This document shows, one piece after another, positions 1 through 13,357 of a stretch of 64,000 bases of DNA. A model generated the notes under the pieces. That model was not told where the DNA came from and did no database searches. It was given only the letters and a program-made list of their open reading frames with translations. Positions within the stretch are counted from its first letter, which is position 1. Every line of letters starts with the position of its first letter. The position numbers and the translations under genes are program-made. The stretch comes from Botryotinia globosa (Eukaryota; Ascomycota; Leotiomycetes; Helotiales; Sclerotiniaceae), in NCBI GenBank assembly GCA_014898425.1, contig RCSZ01000005.1, positions 1,302,001-1,366,000 of the forward strand, given 5' to 3'.

Positions 1-1482
1 GAAGTTGCCGCTCTCATTCGATCATTGCCTATCGAAGAGCAACCGAAACAGCTTATTGTTACGAGAAAGGGTCTTCTTGATCCACTCGAAGTACATTTGC
101 TCGACTTCCCCAATATATCAATCCGTGCCTCTGAGCTGCAATTACCCTTCCAGGCCGCCATGAAGGTCGAGAAGCTCGGTGATATGATTCTTCGTGCCAC
201 TGAACCTCAGATGGTTCTCTTCAATCTTTACGACGAATGGCTAAAGTCAATTTCATCATACACTGCATTCTCTCGTTTGATCCTTATCTTGCGTGCTTTG
301 CACGTAAATCAGGATAAGACAAAGTTACTCCTTCGACCCGACAAGACTGTCATCACTCAAGAGCATCATATCTGGCCCACATTGTCGGATGAAGATTGGA
401 TCAAGGTTGAAACCCAACTGCGTGATCTCATTTTGAATGATTACGGCAAGAAAAACAATGTCAACACTTCCAGTCTTACCAGTAGTGAAGTACGTGATAT
501 TATTTTGGGTATGGAAATCAGTGCTCCATCGATGCAACGCCAGCAAGCGGCCGAAATTGAAAAGCAACAACAAGAACAACAGCAGCTCACAGCTGTCACG
601 ACCAAGACTCAAAACGTTCACGGAGAGGATATCATTGTCACCACTACCTCGCAATTCGAACAACAAACCTTTGCATCGAAGACTGAATGGAGAACTAGAG
701 CGATTGCAACCTCGAACTTGAGGACACGATCGAACAACATCTATATCTCTTCGGATGACGTCAAAGAGGATGATCATTACACTTATATCATGCCAAAGAA
801 CATCTTGAAGCGCTTTATCACAATTGCGGATTTGCGAGTTCAAGTGGCTGGATATTTGTATGGTTCATCTCCCCCAGATAATGACCAAGTGAAAGAAATC
901 CGCTGTATCGTAATGGTACCTCAAATTGGTAGTACACGTGATGTACAATTGCCTCAGCAGTTGCCACAACACGAGTATCTTGACCAAATGGAACCCCTCG
1001 GAATTATTCACACCGTTTCTGGTAATGAACCACCATATATGACAGCCATGGATGTCACCCAACATGCACGTCTCATGAATGCGCATAAATCATGGGACAA
1101 AAAGACGGTTACTATGACTGTTTCATTCACTCCCGGAAGTGTCTCACTAGCATCATGGGCGCTCACGCCTCATGGTTATAAATGGGGTGCGGAGAATAAA
1201 GATCTTGGTAGCGACCAACCACAAGGCTTCAGCACGAACATGGGTGAGAAATGTCAACTTCTGCTTAGTGACAAGATTCGCGGATACTTCTTGGTACCCG
1301 AGACCAATTCATGGAACTACAGTTTTATGGGAAGTGCTTTTGGAAGCTTGGAGAAGAAGCCGATACATGTGAAGATCGATACGCCTACGCCTTTCTACAA
1401 CGACTTACACAGACCTTTGCATTTCCAGAACTTTGCTGAATTGGAGGATATTTGGGTTGACAACGAGGACAAGCTTGCTTAG
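1..1482 (+). CDS. PRP8: Pre-mRNA-splicing factor 8, C-terminal part (5' truncated by window)
   Basis: This is the C-terminal 493 residues of Prp8, the central scaffold of the U5 snRNP and of the spliceosome active site. The frame is open from base 1, so the gene continues upstream outside the window. What remains is the end of the RNase H-like region followed by a Gln-rich linker (about residues 180-195) and the JAB1/MPN domain (about residues 262-485). That domain includes the VAGYLYG segment and the degenerate metal-site region around [12 protein letters not shown], which in Prp8 is not a working protease but binds Brr2. The protein ends in the conserved acidic tail [16 protein letters not shown]. 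No intron is visible in this part. The PRP8 intein known from some Botrytis-group fungi would lie far upstream and is not in the window. Identification is very secure. Confidence 0.97.
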   Translation, partial: EVAALIRSLPIEEQPKQLIVTRKGLLDPLEVHLLDFPNISIRASELQLPFQAAMKVEKLGDMILRATEPQMVLFNLYDEWLKSISSYTAFSRLILILRALHVNQDKTKLLLRPDKTVITQEHHIWPTLSDEDWIKVETQLRDLILNDYGKKNNVNTSSLTSSEVRDIILGMEISAPSMQRQQAAEIEKQQQEQQQLTAVTTKTQNVHGEDIIVTTTSQFEQQTFASKTEWRTRAIATSNLRTRSNNIYISSDDVKEDDHYTYIMPKNILKRFITIADLRVQVAGYLYGSSPPDNDQVKEIRCIVMVPQIGSTRDVQLPQQLPQHEYLDQMEPLGIIHTVSGNEPPYMTAMDVTQHARLMNAHKSWDKKTVTMTVSFTPGSVSLASWALTPHGYKWGAENKDLGSDQPQGFSTNMGEKCQLLLSDKIRGYFLVPETNSWNYSFMGSAFGSLEKKPIHVKIDTPTPFYNDLHRPLHFQNFAELEDIWVDNEDKLA

Positions 1483-1723
1483 ATTAATGACATAGGGGAG
1501 GGTGTTGAAAAAGGGAGAAGCAGAACAATATGGGAAGGAAGATTGGAACTGGAAGGATGAATTAATCAGCGTGCATCTGTATCAAATCGGGCTGGGCAAT
1601 GGGCGTTTGATGCGAACACGCATTGTAACAATGTATTTTTTTGTAGATGAATAATATGGTAGCAAAATGAAATGAAATTGATCATGCCACGATGATGTGT
1701 TGATTTTGAACTTTCCAAACCTC

Positions 1724-2230
1724 TATGAATGTTTCAGTTGTGGTATCTATCCTGTTGTTTGATTTATCTTCGAATGTTCAAATTGCTGTCAATACCCGAA
1801 AGAAATGCTTTGAATGTGGGAATTATTTTGATTGTTCAATGTATCTTGAATATTCGAAGCATCTAAAATGTTCAAAATACTTTGGATGTATAATATGCTT
1901 TGAGCATTCAAAATGCTCTCAATGTTTGAACATTTTTGAATGTTTAATAAATTGCTTTGATTGCTCGAAATGCCATGGATGTATAACATGCTTTGAGTAC
2001 CTAGGTATTCTGATTGCTTATTAGATCGTCTTTAGTGTTCGAATTAATATCGATGTTCAGATTGCTCTTTTAGTATTCAGATTGTTTTCACTGTTCATTC
2101 GAACTATTTTGATTATTTAAATTGCCTTGGATATTTAAATTGCTTCCACTGCTTGAATTACTTGAATTGTTCAAATTGTTCAAATTGTCTTCAATGCTCA
2201 AGTTGCTTTGAATGTTCAATGAACCACACG
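1724..2230. repeat. Degenerate self-complementary minisatellite (TTGAATGTTCAAATTGC-like units)
   Basis: About 500 bp consist of diverged units of roughly 20-24 bp built around TTGAATGTTCAAATTGC, in which TTGAA and TTCAA are complementary. A longer 21-base segment (GGATGTATAATATGCTTTGAG-like) recurs about 95 bp apart, near 1883 and 1977. The + strand carries a 99-codon frame (1725-2024) whose Cys-rich repeated translation is explained by the repeat, so it is not called as a gene. Confidence 0.7.
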
Positions 2231-3440
2231 GCCTTTTAGCTTGCAACCCATATGATACAGCTGGACTCCATATCTTTCTTGTTCCATGTATGCGTCACAA
2301 ATACGAAACCTGGCCTTCACTCTTTGCGTGTACTCTTTATCAGCTCGGCCATCTATTGTCTACAGTCTGTTCACTTCCATACCGCCATCTCTAGAAACTG
2401 GAGTCTAGTCTATGGTTACGCAACGCTCTCGGTCGATGTTCGCCTCCTTGCTGCTGCGCCTTACATATCAATCACATGTATGATCGACAGTGGGTACGAA
2501 TCACCGCTACATCGTCAATGCATTTCATTCACTTCCAGACTTCCAGACTTCCAGTGAAGTAGGTGGATACCTAGGTATTTATAGAACGGAGCATCAAACG
2601 AGCCAAACGCAAAACTTGAAATGGATGCGTAGATGGCCAGATTCGAATATGGAAAGATCATATCAATGAATCTAGGTAGATGAGTAAGGGCTTATCTATC
2701 CTATTCTATCTTATTACAAAGTGTTGATCCACCCAAATCTTGGTTTCGGGGTCTTTCACTGGTTTAGGGACTGACCAGTGACCACCCACTGATACTTTTT
2801 TCCTTACACGGGACCTGCAGCAAAATCTGCACAATTACAGGCTACAGCAGCCAGTGATGAGTGATGAGTGATGAGTGATGGTCGTATCTTTTACCTTGCT
2901 TGTAGTGCACACATTTTGCATCTGCCGTATGCACGCCAATTCATTACCATTCAAACGTTATTGGTATATTTTCTTTTTTCGGGCAGTGGCAAGGTTACTT
3001 ACTTCCCATGCTACTCTACTAACTTTGGATATTCATCGGTTCCCTGGACCGGATTCAATCAAGTACCGTACCGTGAAATATATGTCCGTCTACCTGAGTC
3101 TAGATGCCTAGTACATACACACTTGTGCTTTTCATGTCAGGCTGGTTGGTCGCTTTAGATCTATCTGTACAATGGACAAACAGGAAGAGTGTGAAAGGAG
3201 CAGGAGATACAAAGATTAAGTTTGAAGGATATAGAAATGATTCAAATGATTCGATGCAATTTGAATCAATACATGTACTATGTAGGTATTCAGTATAAAC
3301 AAGAGGTTAAGAGTGGCTCCTTTTTCGCTTTTCTCCGAAAGTGTAAATCAATACGTATCTACTATTATTATCTAGGCAATAAATCGAGTATTTTATTTTA
3401 TTGAAATCAGAATTAAACTTCTCTTCATTCATCCATTCAT

Positions 3441-3560
3441 TTCCTCTGCTCTGCTCTGCTCTCCTCTGCTCTGCTCTGCTATCCTCTCCTCTCCTCTGCT
3501 ATCCTCTCCTCTACTCTCCTCTCCTCTCCTCTCCTCTCCTATCCTATCCTCTCCTCTTCT
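3441..3560. repeat. CTCCT/CTGCT pyrimidine microsatellite
   Basis: An imperfect 5-bp tandem array alternates CTCTG and CTCCT units on the + strand, followed by TCCTA variants. It is simple sequence with no sign of coding use. Confidence 0.85.
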
Positions 3561-6112
3561 TTTCCTTCCTCTTTTCATCCATCGTACATATAATACCATT
3601 ATCAATATATTCAATCGACATACATTCCCTTTTTATTTCATTCCCTTTAATCCAATTGATCCATACCTTCAATTGATCAATCGGTATAGTCTGCCTAGGT
3701 ACTGCGACTATACTGGAAGCATACGGACAAAATGGTATCAGGAGAAGCAACAATCGACACCGGGAACCTTGTCATCATGGAAATACGTACAACTCTTCAA
3801 TTACATATTCCCTCTTCGAGAAAACCAATACTCAGCTTGGTCCATAATAGTATTTCCCCTTGCTCCGATCATTTATGCTTACCTAGGGTTTTGAAGCAAA
3901 GAAGTCAAAATCATGTCATTTGAATTATATTGCTTTTGGGAATGGGTTACAGACCCTGGTTGTCAACATCAATGCCTTAAGAAAGCCAAAAAAAAAAAAG
4001 GTGTAGATGCGACAATCAAAAAAGCATGAACGGGCAATGTCGCGAATAACTCTATCAATTTCACCAATTTGAAAGCTAAGCAGGCCTTTCAGGTCTCCAT
4101 TCATCGTTCGATTCGAATGCCCCCTTGGACGAATACACAATCGAGTCTTTTTTCCTTCAGCATCTAGGGGACGGGGACATAGCTATGATCTCTCTATTAC
4201 ACATTGAATGTCACTACCGACAGACAGACAGACCAAACCAAAAGAAAAGAAAATAGCTACATTGCCTAGGTAGACACGTTACATACAAAGCCTCAAATAC
4301 GAAGTTAAGTATAGAAAATCTGCAAGCAAGGTGGATCTGGATCATCATTGGGATCTTTAAAGAACCATCTAAGTTCTGACATTGTTCTTCAGCCTTCTTC
4401 ACTGGGGTTAAGGTTGAGGAACAGGGTCACTGTCGATAAGGCCAGCCCAAGCCGGCCCATCCGTCATTCCATTCCATCCAAGAATGAATTGATTATCCTA
4501 TTTGCTGAAATGGTAGCCTTTACGACTTCAAATCTCCGTTATTTGCTGGCCATATGCCCTCATCTCACGTGTCATTTCAGTTTCTTATTGCTTTTCAATG
4601 GGAACCATCAGAAAATCTCCCACGACGACTTAAGTAAGTACGTACAAGGGGTAGGAATAAAGGGGAATTCCCAGCAGTTACTCTCGGAGATTTTATATTT
4701 ATAGCCCTTGAATTTTATATGGATGGCAGAGGAATAGCGTGGATGTTAAATGGCTAAATGGCTAAATGGCTAAATGGTTAAATGCAACCTTCAAGCATCG
4801 ACGGGAATCTACAATTGGGAATTGAGCACTGGGAACCACTCTCGTGCTAGTGTGTGTTAACTACCTAGGTAGGTATCTTCGTTGCCTACCTACTCAAGGG
4901 TTATTGATCAGTCCCTATGCGCCCCCTACCACACCATTCGGCGAAAGTTCTATTGAGCCTGACAATTCTCGCTTGTCTACTCGACTAAGGTAAAGAAGCC
5001 AATTTGACAAATCAACGCATTATTTTGCCATTTAATTCATCTCCGTTCTTCAATCGTCATTATCCTATCACGTCCTACCCCGATACTATTTTTAATCCCA
5101 TAATCCTTGAGCATTAAAACAAATTTTGTTATTATTCATGCTTCAAACCCAGAAAGAGGTCGCAGCGCCGGTGGAACATGGCCTTACTTCTCCACACTTC
5201 AATAGGGACGAGGGGTTTTTTCTAAGTTGGCTCGGGAAGTAAAGTTCATCCAGGAGTTAAGATGGTTGTGTGAAGTGGGCCTAAATCCCTGTTGCCGGTT
5301 TCTTATTCTCGCCACAATCCATTTCTTGTTTCAAAAGCTTCTATACTTCTTCCAGAGCTCTAATGCCCTGAGAACCCAACATTCTTCCCATGTTGTCCAC
5401 CTCCACTCTGCCTAACTTTCGATACCAAATCTGCTTGGCGGGTTTTCTCATCACCCCCTTCCTTGTATGTCAACATTGTCAAGCCTTCTTTCGATAACCA
5501 TGCTTTGAGCGTTACAAGCATTGGCTCGGGATCTTGTCATCTTGGAGCCATAATTGGGAAGCCAGGCATAATCGAATTCCCATCTCCCCGGCAGAGGACG
5601 TTGCTAAAGTTCTGCCAACATGCATCATTTGCATTGCGCAACACGGAAGCTGTCTCGTTCGATGCGAATCGCTGGGACGCTTTGGTCATTTTAATTACTG
5701 CTACTGCCCTACGCCATTGATGTCTATGCAAGCTTTACTTAAAAGATCAGACGATAGATAAATGCAGATGCACTCCCTCTCTCTTTAATATTTCTCCTTC
5801 CATTTACCATTTCATCAACGGCTCTAATATACAGTGGTTCATTCATACAAAAAGTTGCCGAAAAAGTTTGGACATTTTGGTCGTTGGCAAATCGCATATT
5901 ACCAAGGTATGCATTATTCGGCTCTCACCTATATAACGGCATTATATAGATAAGTTTTCGAAACGCGCACAGTCGCATCTGCTTTGTAAACAACGGTCAA
6001 CAAAACCACAGCAAGCGTTCTGGAAACATAACGCGCTGCGGCAATACTTCAACACCTTTTAGAATTACCCCCAGCGACCTGCGAGAGCAGTTCGCTGTGG
6101 AGGAATCCATGC

Positions 6113-7534
<1,422 letters not shown>

Positions 7535-9461
7535 CTTCACGCGGACCAATGTTTGTCAAGTTTCTTTTGCATCTCACCTACCTACAAGCACAGATATTGC
7601 ATACACAACACTTCCTCAGCCAGCACAGCCAGCACAGCCGACTAGACTACCAACGCGACTCAGGTTTCGCATTATATTTTCATTTATTGCACCACACACA
7701 CTTACACATACCCAGCATACAACATTTCCTATTTGAAAATCCGAAAGCAAGAAGTTCCCCAACTAATACCGGATAAAAGCGGCTGGATCGCTTTTTGTCT
7801 CATTCATCTATTTATTCATTGCTCATTTCTCGACTTTAATGGTCAACTGCATTCCCATTTCCTTATATTTCGTTTTAGGAAGGATGAATCAAAGGGAGGA
7901 AAGGAGGAGCACGTATATACATGGATGGAAACTTTCGAGATTCGAATACACCAAAAGATACTATTCATCATGAGAAATGGAAGGGGTGGGAGGAGCTTGT
8001 AATTGTACAATTGGTGGGTTGGGTTACATATGGTAGATGGCTGATGGGGTGAGAGGGGTGAGACGAGGGAGGTATATCTTCTGGATGACTGCTTATTATC
8101 ATGTTGGACATGGTCTTTTTTAAAAACTTCATATACCCCTTAATTTGATATGATGATGGATGATGGGCCAAGGCAGGGTTTTGGATGGAATAATGGAATT
8201 TTTTTGGAATATACACATACACATTTTAGTACCGAGTTTTATTTTCGTTTTTATTTTTATTTTCGTTTTCGTTTTTATTTTTTCTTGTTTTTGCTTTCTA
8301 TGATGGTGATGATGATAATAATAATGATGATGATGATGATGGTAAAGAGGGGTGAAGAGTACAGTATCTATATTTGAGAAGTAATGGATAAGAGGGGTTG
8401 TATGAGAAATGAATGTAAGGGGGGCGTTTGGAGATGAGAGGGGTGTAATGGATATGTGTGTTGTGTTTGTAATATAGTGAAATGGAAGGTTTTAATTGTT
8501 TTGAATAAAAATATAAGGATTTATTGGTGGTGATTGAGGATTTAGGGTTGAGGGTTGAGGGTTTTGTAATGATTTTATTCTCTTCTCTTTTATTGTCTTC
8601 TTATCTTATCTGATCTCTTGTTATTATTATACTACCTAGGTACCTAGGTAATATAATAGAATGATAATATAACAGAACCAAAGAGATGAGGGTAGATGCA
8701 TAGGTATGGATAGGTATATATCTAGGAAGGTGTGTAATATTTGTGTGATATGGATATGTGTGATATGGATATGTGTGATATGGATATGTGTGATATGGAT
8801 ATGTGTGATATGGATATGTGTGATATGGATATGTGTGATATGGATATGTGTGATATGGATATGTGTGATATGGATATGTGTGATATGGATATGTGTGATA
8901 TATGTGATATATGTGTAACAGGGACAAGTGGGGTGGTGGGGAAATTCGGGAGGTGAGGCGAGGCGAGGCGAGGAGAGGGGAGGGGAGGGGAGAGGGGGAG
9001 GAATTGGTGTGAGTGATATAGTTTTAATTTTAATTGATGAGTGGGATGAGATGGGATGGGATTGCAGATATTCGTTGAATATAGGTAAGATAGATAGTCT
9101 ATTATACCTAGGTGACCTACACGGTGTTATTTATTTATATCTTCCCAATTGGACTCTAGTTGTAGAATAGATTGTGAGAATGTGTGCTTGAGTTTGAGAG
9201 AACCTGGTGAGAGAGTGTGAGGGGGATGTAACATGTCAACACAAGTAGGTAGTGATAGGCGGAGCTGTAATTCTTGTTTGAAGTCTCAATTTTCTATGAT
9301 TTTTATTTCAGGATGCTGAGGTTACTTGGGAGAGTAAAAGTATAACATATATCTAAGCGAAATCAAGTGATTTACTAATGAGAGCAACAAATTATACCAC
9401 GAGCCGGAGAAAAATATTACAGAAATAAATCAGCCATCCAAACTTGAGAAGAGACAAATGT
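7535..9461. other. Intergenic region, C-poor and G-rich downstream of the Myb gene
   Basis: No gene is recognisable. From about 8280 to 9250 the + strand is strikingly poor in C and rich in G and T, with a 15-bp tandem array (8743-8892), a GAGGC/GAGGG tract (8946-9000) and paired CCTAGGTA palindromes (8635-8650). The region lies between the 3' ends of the Myb gene (+) and the diterpene cyclase (-). Confidence 0.6.
8743..8892. repeat. 15-bp minisatellite, unit GTGTGATATGGATAT, 10 copies
   Basis: Ten near-identical head-to-tail copies of GTGTGATATGGATAT are followed by shortened units to about 8913. Because 15 is a multiple of three, open frames of about 70-108 codons run through the array on both strands; they are repeat artefacts. 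Confidence 0.95.
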
Positions 9462-12400
9462 CTACGACATCCTACTAGCAATATCTCTTGCAACATAGAT
9501 CTGCCCATACAAATCCGTTACATTGACAAAGACATCCAGCACACCCCTGACTTTCTCATCAACCAAAGGTCTCAATCTCGCTTTGACGATAAGGAGACAT
9601 TCGCGTTCATACTCTGCCATTTCCATCAATGCGCTCTTTCTCTCTTGTAGTTCCGCCGTAGTCTGCGTTTCCATTGCATCAGAAGACATTGAACTTCCGG
9701 CGCACTTTTCAAACTCGGGGAAATTCACGCTATTGAGGTTCTTTTCCGCCTTGTCGCGTGCTAGCGAGCCATAATCGTTGTACATACGACACATGACTGC
9801 GAGATGCTGACCCAGCTCCGCGGACAGATACTTTGTGAGCGCGGTGGGGAACGGTTCGTCTCCTCGGTCCGATGTCATTCGACACGATATCCAGTCCCAT
9901 GAATAGGGACATGATGTGTGGACGGCGGAAATATTGCGGACCCAATCCCAGTAGGTTCTCGATGCTGGGAATGTGACGGGAGCATCGGCATCGTGTCCTG
10001 AAAGTTGTGCAAATCGAGAATTGTCGGTTGAGTGAGTGAGATGGGCGAGGAGAAAAGCTTCCAATTGTTTGCTCAGATGAGCTAGAGATGATTCTGAAGC
10101 TTTTTGGATGGAAGGGTGGTTTAGAACGTGGTCTTTGAAGCGGATGAGAGTGTCTCTGTCATCATTTGTGGAGTCATCTGGTAAACCGTCATCGGAGTTC
10201 ACTGGTGTTATGATGCCACGATCTATCGAAGAACTCTCCTGACTCGATAGAGGGTCATTTCGAAGAATTTTCTTGGAAAACAGGCCTCGGATTAAATGCT
10301 TCGCAGAGCCGTTGTGTCCAAGCACAGCTTCCATGAATTCGTCTGCCTGATAATTTAGCATTGAGATGACCATCATATCCCAAATTAGGTCAGTCTCAAG
10401 GAATACCCCTTTATTATTACAACCAGTCCACGTGAAAGGAATATACTCTAGATATTTATCCTCTGCCATGTTCTGGCGGGGAAAGATATCCAGGCGAATT
10501 CGACGTAGTCGTGGAAGAAAGAGATATCCTTCCATAATAGAGGCAGTAAGCTTCCACGAGCTCTCACTCGCGAAGAGAGGTATTGCAGAGAAAAACTTGG
10601 CGAACTTTGCAACTCTATCAAAGGGGATTCTGAGGATATTTGGAAGCGGTTTCCATTGTACTGAGTTCGTGGGGTAATTCTTGGCTGCATGGGTCGCTGC
10701 TATACAATATGTTCTGGACAAAATGCTTGATCCGTAACTGACTTTTTCAACCCAGGTATAAGTAACTTTATCCCAACTATCTCGGTGCTGATTCAGATAA
10801 CCTTGACCTGTACGAATGGCTTGAAGCACTTGCTTGTCAAGCTCTCCGGCCCAGGGAAAGAAAGTCGCATCAATCAAAGTCAGGATGCCATAAGCAGTTA
10901 TCTCGCACGAGCCTGAAGGACCCCAAGAACCATTGCTATTTTGGCTATGCAATGTGCGATGTAGAATCTGTAATAAAATTACAGGAATCTTGTCTTTCAA
11001 TTGTTCTTCTGGAAAGTCTGGTAGTGCTCCACTGTCCCAAATCACCACAAGCTTTCTGAATGTCTGAGCCAGGAGCATCATCGAATATTGCCGGGAGAGA
11101 TTCTTATCCATTCTGTTAGCATAACGACAAAGTATGTCTATCACGACAAGCTAATAAATGTGCGTACCCATTTGTCATCGATCTTTCCAGCCGACCATGA
11201 ATTGCATAAAAACTCAGTTGTGCTGAGGATCTGCCCGATGTATTTGTTGGGCTCATTAATATGCAACAAAGCATTGAGTACATTACAATTTGCACTGATG
11301 CTTCCATTCCTCTCGAGTGCGTAAGTCTGAAAGTGATTTTTGACTTCAAAGTTTGTTATCATTTGCTCTGCCGAAACTGATCTTCCGACCAGACAAAGCG
11401 TAAGAATACATTTTGCGGTGTCATCAGCATCAGGAAGTAATGAAGGAGCTATCAAAGTTATTATAAAGGACTGTTTCAGGGTGATTTCGACCTACCAAAA
11501 CCGATGACTCCTTGTCTGTGGCTTAATTCCTGCTGGAGATGGTCCACCAATATGCTAAGATTATACTCTCCTAATTCTTCTGGGGTATAACCTGCTTTCA
11601 GAAGCGTAGAGACAACCTAGATGAATCATCGGCTTGATTAGTACAAGTTTAGATCAAACAACGGATGTATCATATCATACCCATGTGAACTCGAAAAACG
11701 TCGTTGGGAACGCACAAGGGACGCTTCCGTTGCCTTTTCCAGCACCTTCAATGATGGTGTTTCTGAGATAAATTTCTGATTCGTTATCCCAGGTTGAAGT
11801 ATTCATTAGATATGCCGCTGTTGAAGATGGAGAAGCCATAATACTTCCATTCTGTAAGTGGTGCTTGATTCTATTGAAATCTATTGTACCAATGAATGCT
11901 TCCAAAGAATGCAGTGCAGTCACTTGTATATCCTTATAGAAGATTTCTGGCTGGAATTTCGAGAGCTTCTCCTGGTTCAGTTGGAGTAGATGCGTTCTAC
12001 CAGGAAATCCACAGACGACGTTGTATTGCTCTAGCATTCCTAAAAGCGCAGGGATAAGAATCTCAAATCCAACATGAACACAAGATCTGACATCCCACGT
12101 CTGCAATTGATGTCTCAGACTATCTTGCGCTTTGAGTATTCGTGCATCAATGTCAGGCGGTAAAACGGAGTAGGAGAAATTGTTAGCACTTTGATGAGAT
12201 ACAAAGGCCAACAGAGCCGCCATAGTGTTCAAGATTCCATCCACCTGCGACGAATAAGATTCCCAGGAGCCATCTTTGGCCTGAGAATCGACTATGTGTT
12301 GGAAGGCTTCTGGAAAGAGCCAATGCCTAACCCCGTCAACATCCTTCGATACCATAGATACCCATGCCGTGTCATAGATAGATGTAGACATCGATCCAGA

Positions 12401-12475
12401 GCCACCTGCTCGGAAAGATTCATTGGCTAGACTGCCGACTAGAAACTTGGCTTCTAATACATCGAAGTGATCCAT
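9462..12475 (-). CDS. Bifunctional diterpene cyclase (CPS/KS-type)
   Basis: The spliced model on the minus strand is 12475-11681, 11616-11496, 11448-11168 and 11102-9462, giving 945 aa, the usual length of fungal copalyl diphosphate/ent-kaurene synthases. Seen directly: the N-terminal SIYDTAWV motif (about residue 32); the class II acid motif DADD (312-315, where most relatives have DVDD); the class I metal-binding motif DEFME (653-657); and an NSE-type motif, NDYGSLARDKAE (841-852). The enzyme should protonate and cyclise geranylgeranyl diphosphate and then ionise the resulting copalyl diphosphate. The exact product (kaurene, pimaradiene, phyllocladanol or other) cannot be read from these motifs. 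Intron 3 needs an AAG acceptor to keep frame. The start was chosen over a frame extending to 12568 because family members begin near this point. The gene is divergent from the first P450 across 0.88 kb, suggesting shared control. Confidence 0.93.
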
Positions 12476-13357
12476 TTGTGCTGTTTGGAATGGGAGAAAT
12501 AAGGTACACAAAGTATGCAGGAATTTGATTGAAGCAAGGTAAAGTAATGCATACCGAAAAGGGCACACCCAGATGTCCTCTATATCAAGTTCAATCGCAT
12601 GCAGACTGGTGATCTGCTGACAATCATCTTTGGTTTGAGACCACGGTCGGCTTCTCCGTTACAGATGCACCCTGATAAGTTTAGACCAGCGATGGTTTCC
12701 GATCTCATGGGAAATAGACACCACAAATGGCAAAAGCTCCTTGAAAATAGCCAAGAACGTTTCTGCAAAATCGAGGCATGTTGATTGCAAACCCCAGAGG
12801 GCCAGAGCGGGGTAATTAATCCTCGACTGTGGCAACTCGCGGGGGAAGGTTTGCAAGGCTATGGGTATGATGCTGCTTATTGCTTTCTTTCATGTCCATT
12901 CCTTTCGTGGCAAGCTCTCCTATCACTCTCGTACGATTGCAATCGAGAACGACAAGCGACATGTGATGTGGAGTGGATGAAGAATCGGACGAAGCACGAA
13001 AAAAATGTAAGTAAGACGAGAGCTTTGCAGCGTAGAAGATAATGTGACGTGACATGACTCTCACTGCATAGGTAGTAGGTATATGTCCTTCATGTATGCC
13101 GGAGGCACAGATTTACTAAGCAAACTGATGAGTGACAATGGGGAAAGTCCAACTGTTAGTTTCAGGGGGGCAGTGCGGGCTTTCGGCACGGGTCCCATGG
13201 TGTGTCTATAGTATCGATCGATATGAACACCCCTGAATCTCAATGTAACCTTTCAGTACACCAACACTCCGGCACCTGGCACCTTTAAGCTTTTGACTTC
13301 TAACTCTGCTGTTTTGTGAGATGGCTTGAATCCTTCTTTTGATAAGTAAGAGAAAAG
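12476..13357. promoter_or_regulatory. Divergent promoter region of the cyclase and first P450
   Basis: 882 bp separate the divergent start codons of the diterpene cyclase (-) and the first P450 (+). A CGG-N5-CCG inverted pair (12648-12658) is the kind of site bound by Zn2Cys6 cluster regulators, but such short motifs occur by chance. No gene is visible; the short open frames are not convincing. Confidence 0.45.

Larger units (their letters stand above)
1483..6112. other. Gene-poor intergenic region between PRP8 and the Myb gene
   Basis: There is no convincing coding gene in this 4.6 kb. It holds the PRP8 3' flank, a degenerate self-complementary minisatellite (1724-2230), a CTCCT/CTGCT microsatellite (3441-3560), several CCTAGGTA palindromes (2000, 2570, 3694, 4265, 4864), and the probable promoter and leader of the Myb gene (roughly 5800-6112). 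Open frames of 60-118 codons occur but show no recognisable protein character or splice pattern. Confidence 0.6.

Noticed and set aside
325..843. 172-codon antisense frame under PRP8
   Set aside because: Shadow of a strongly conserved coding region on the other strand.
1..1482. PRP8 intein
   Set aside because: The known intein insertion sites in PRP8 lie upstream of the C-terminal part present here; no intein blocks are visible in the window.
1725..2024. 99-codon Cys-rich frame resembling a small secreted protein
   Set aside because: Explained by the underlying minisatellite. No signal peptide, and matching repeat frames occur on the opposite strand.
8601..8956. Repeat-encoded frames on both strands (CDMDM-like and YHTYP-like)
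   Set aside because: Artefacts of the 15-bp minisatellite.
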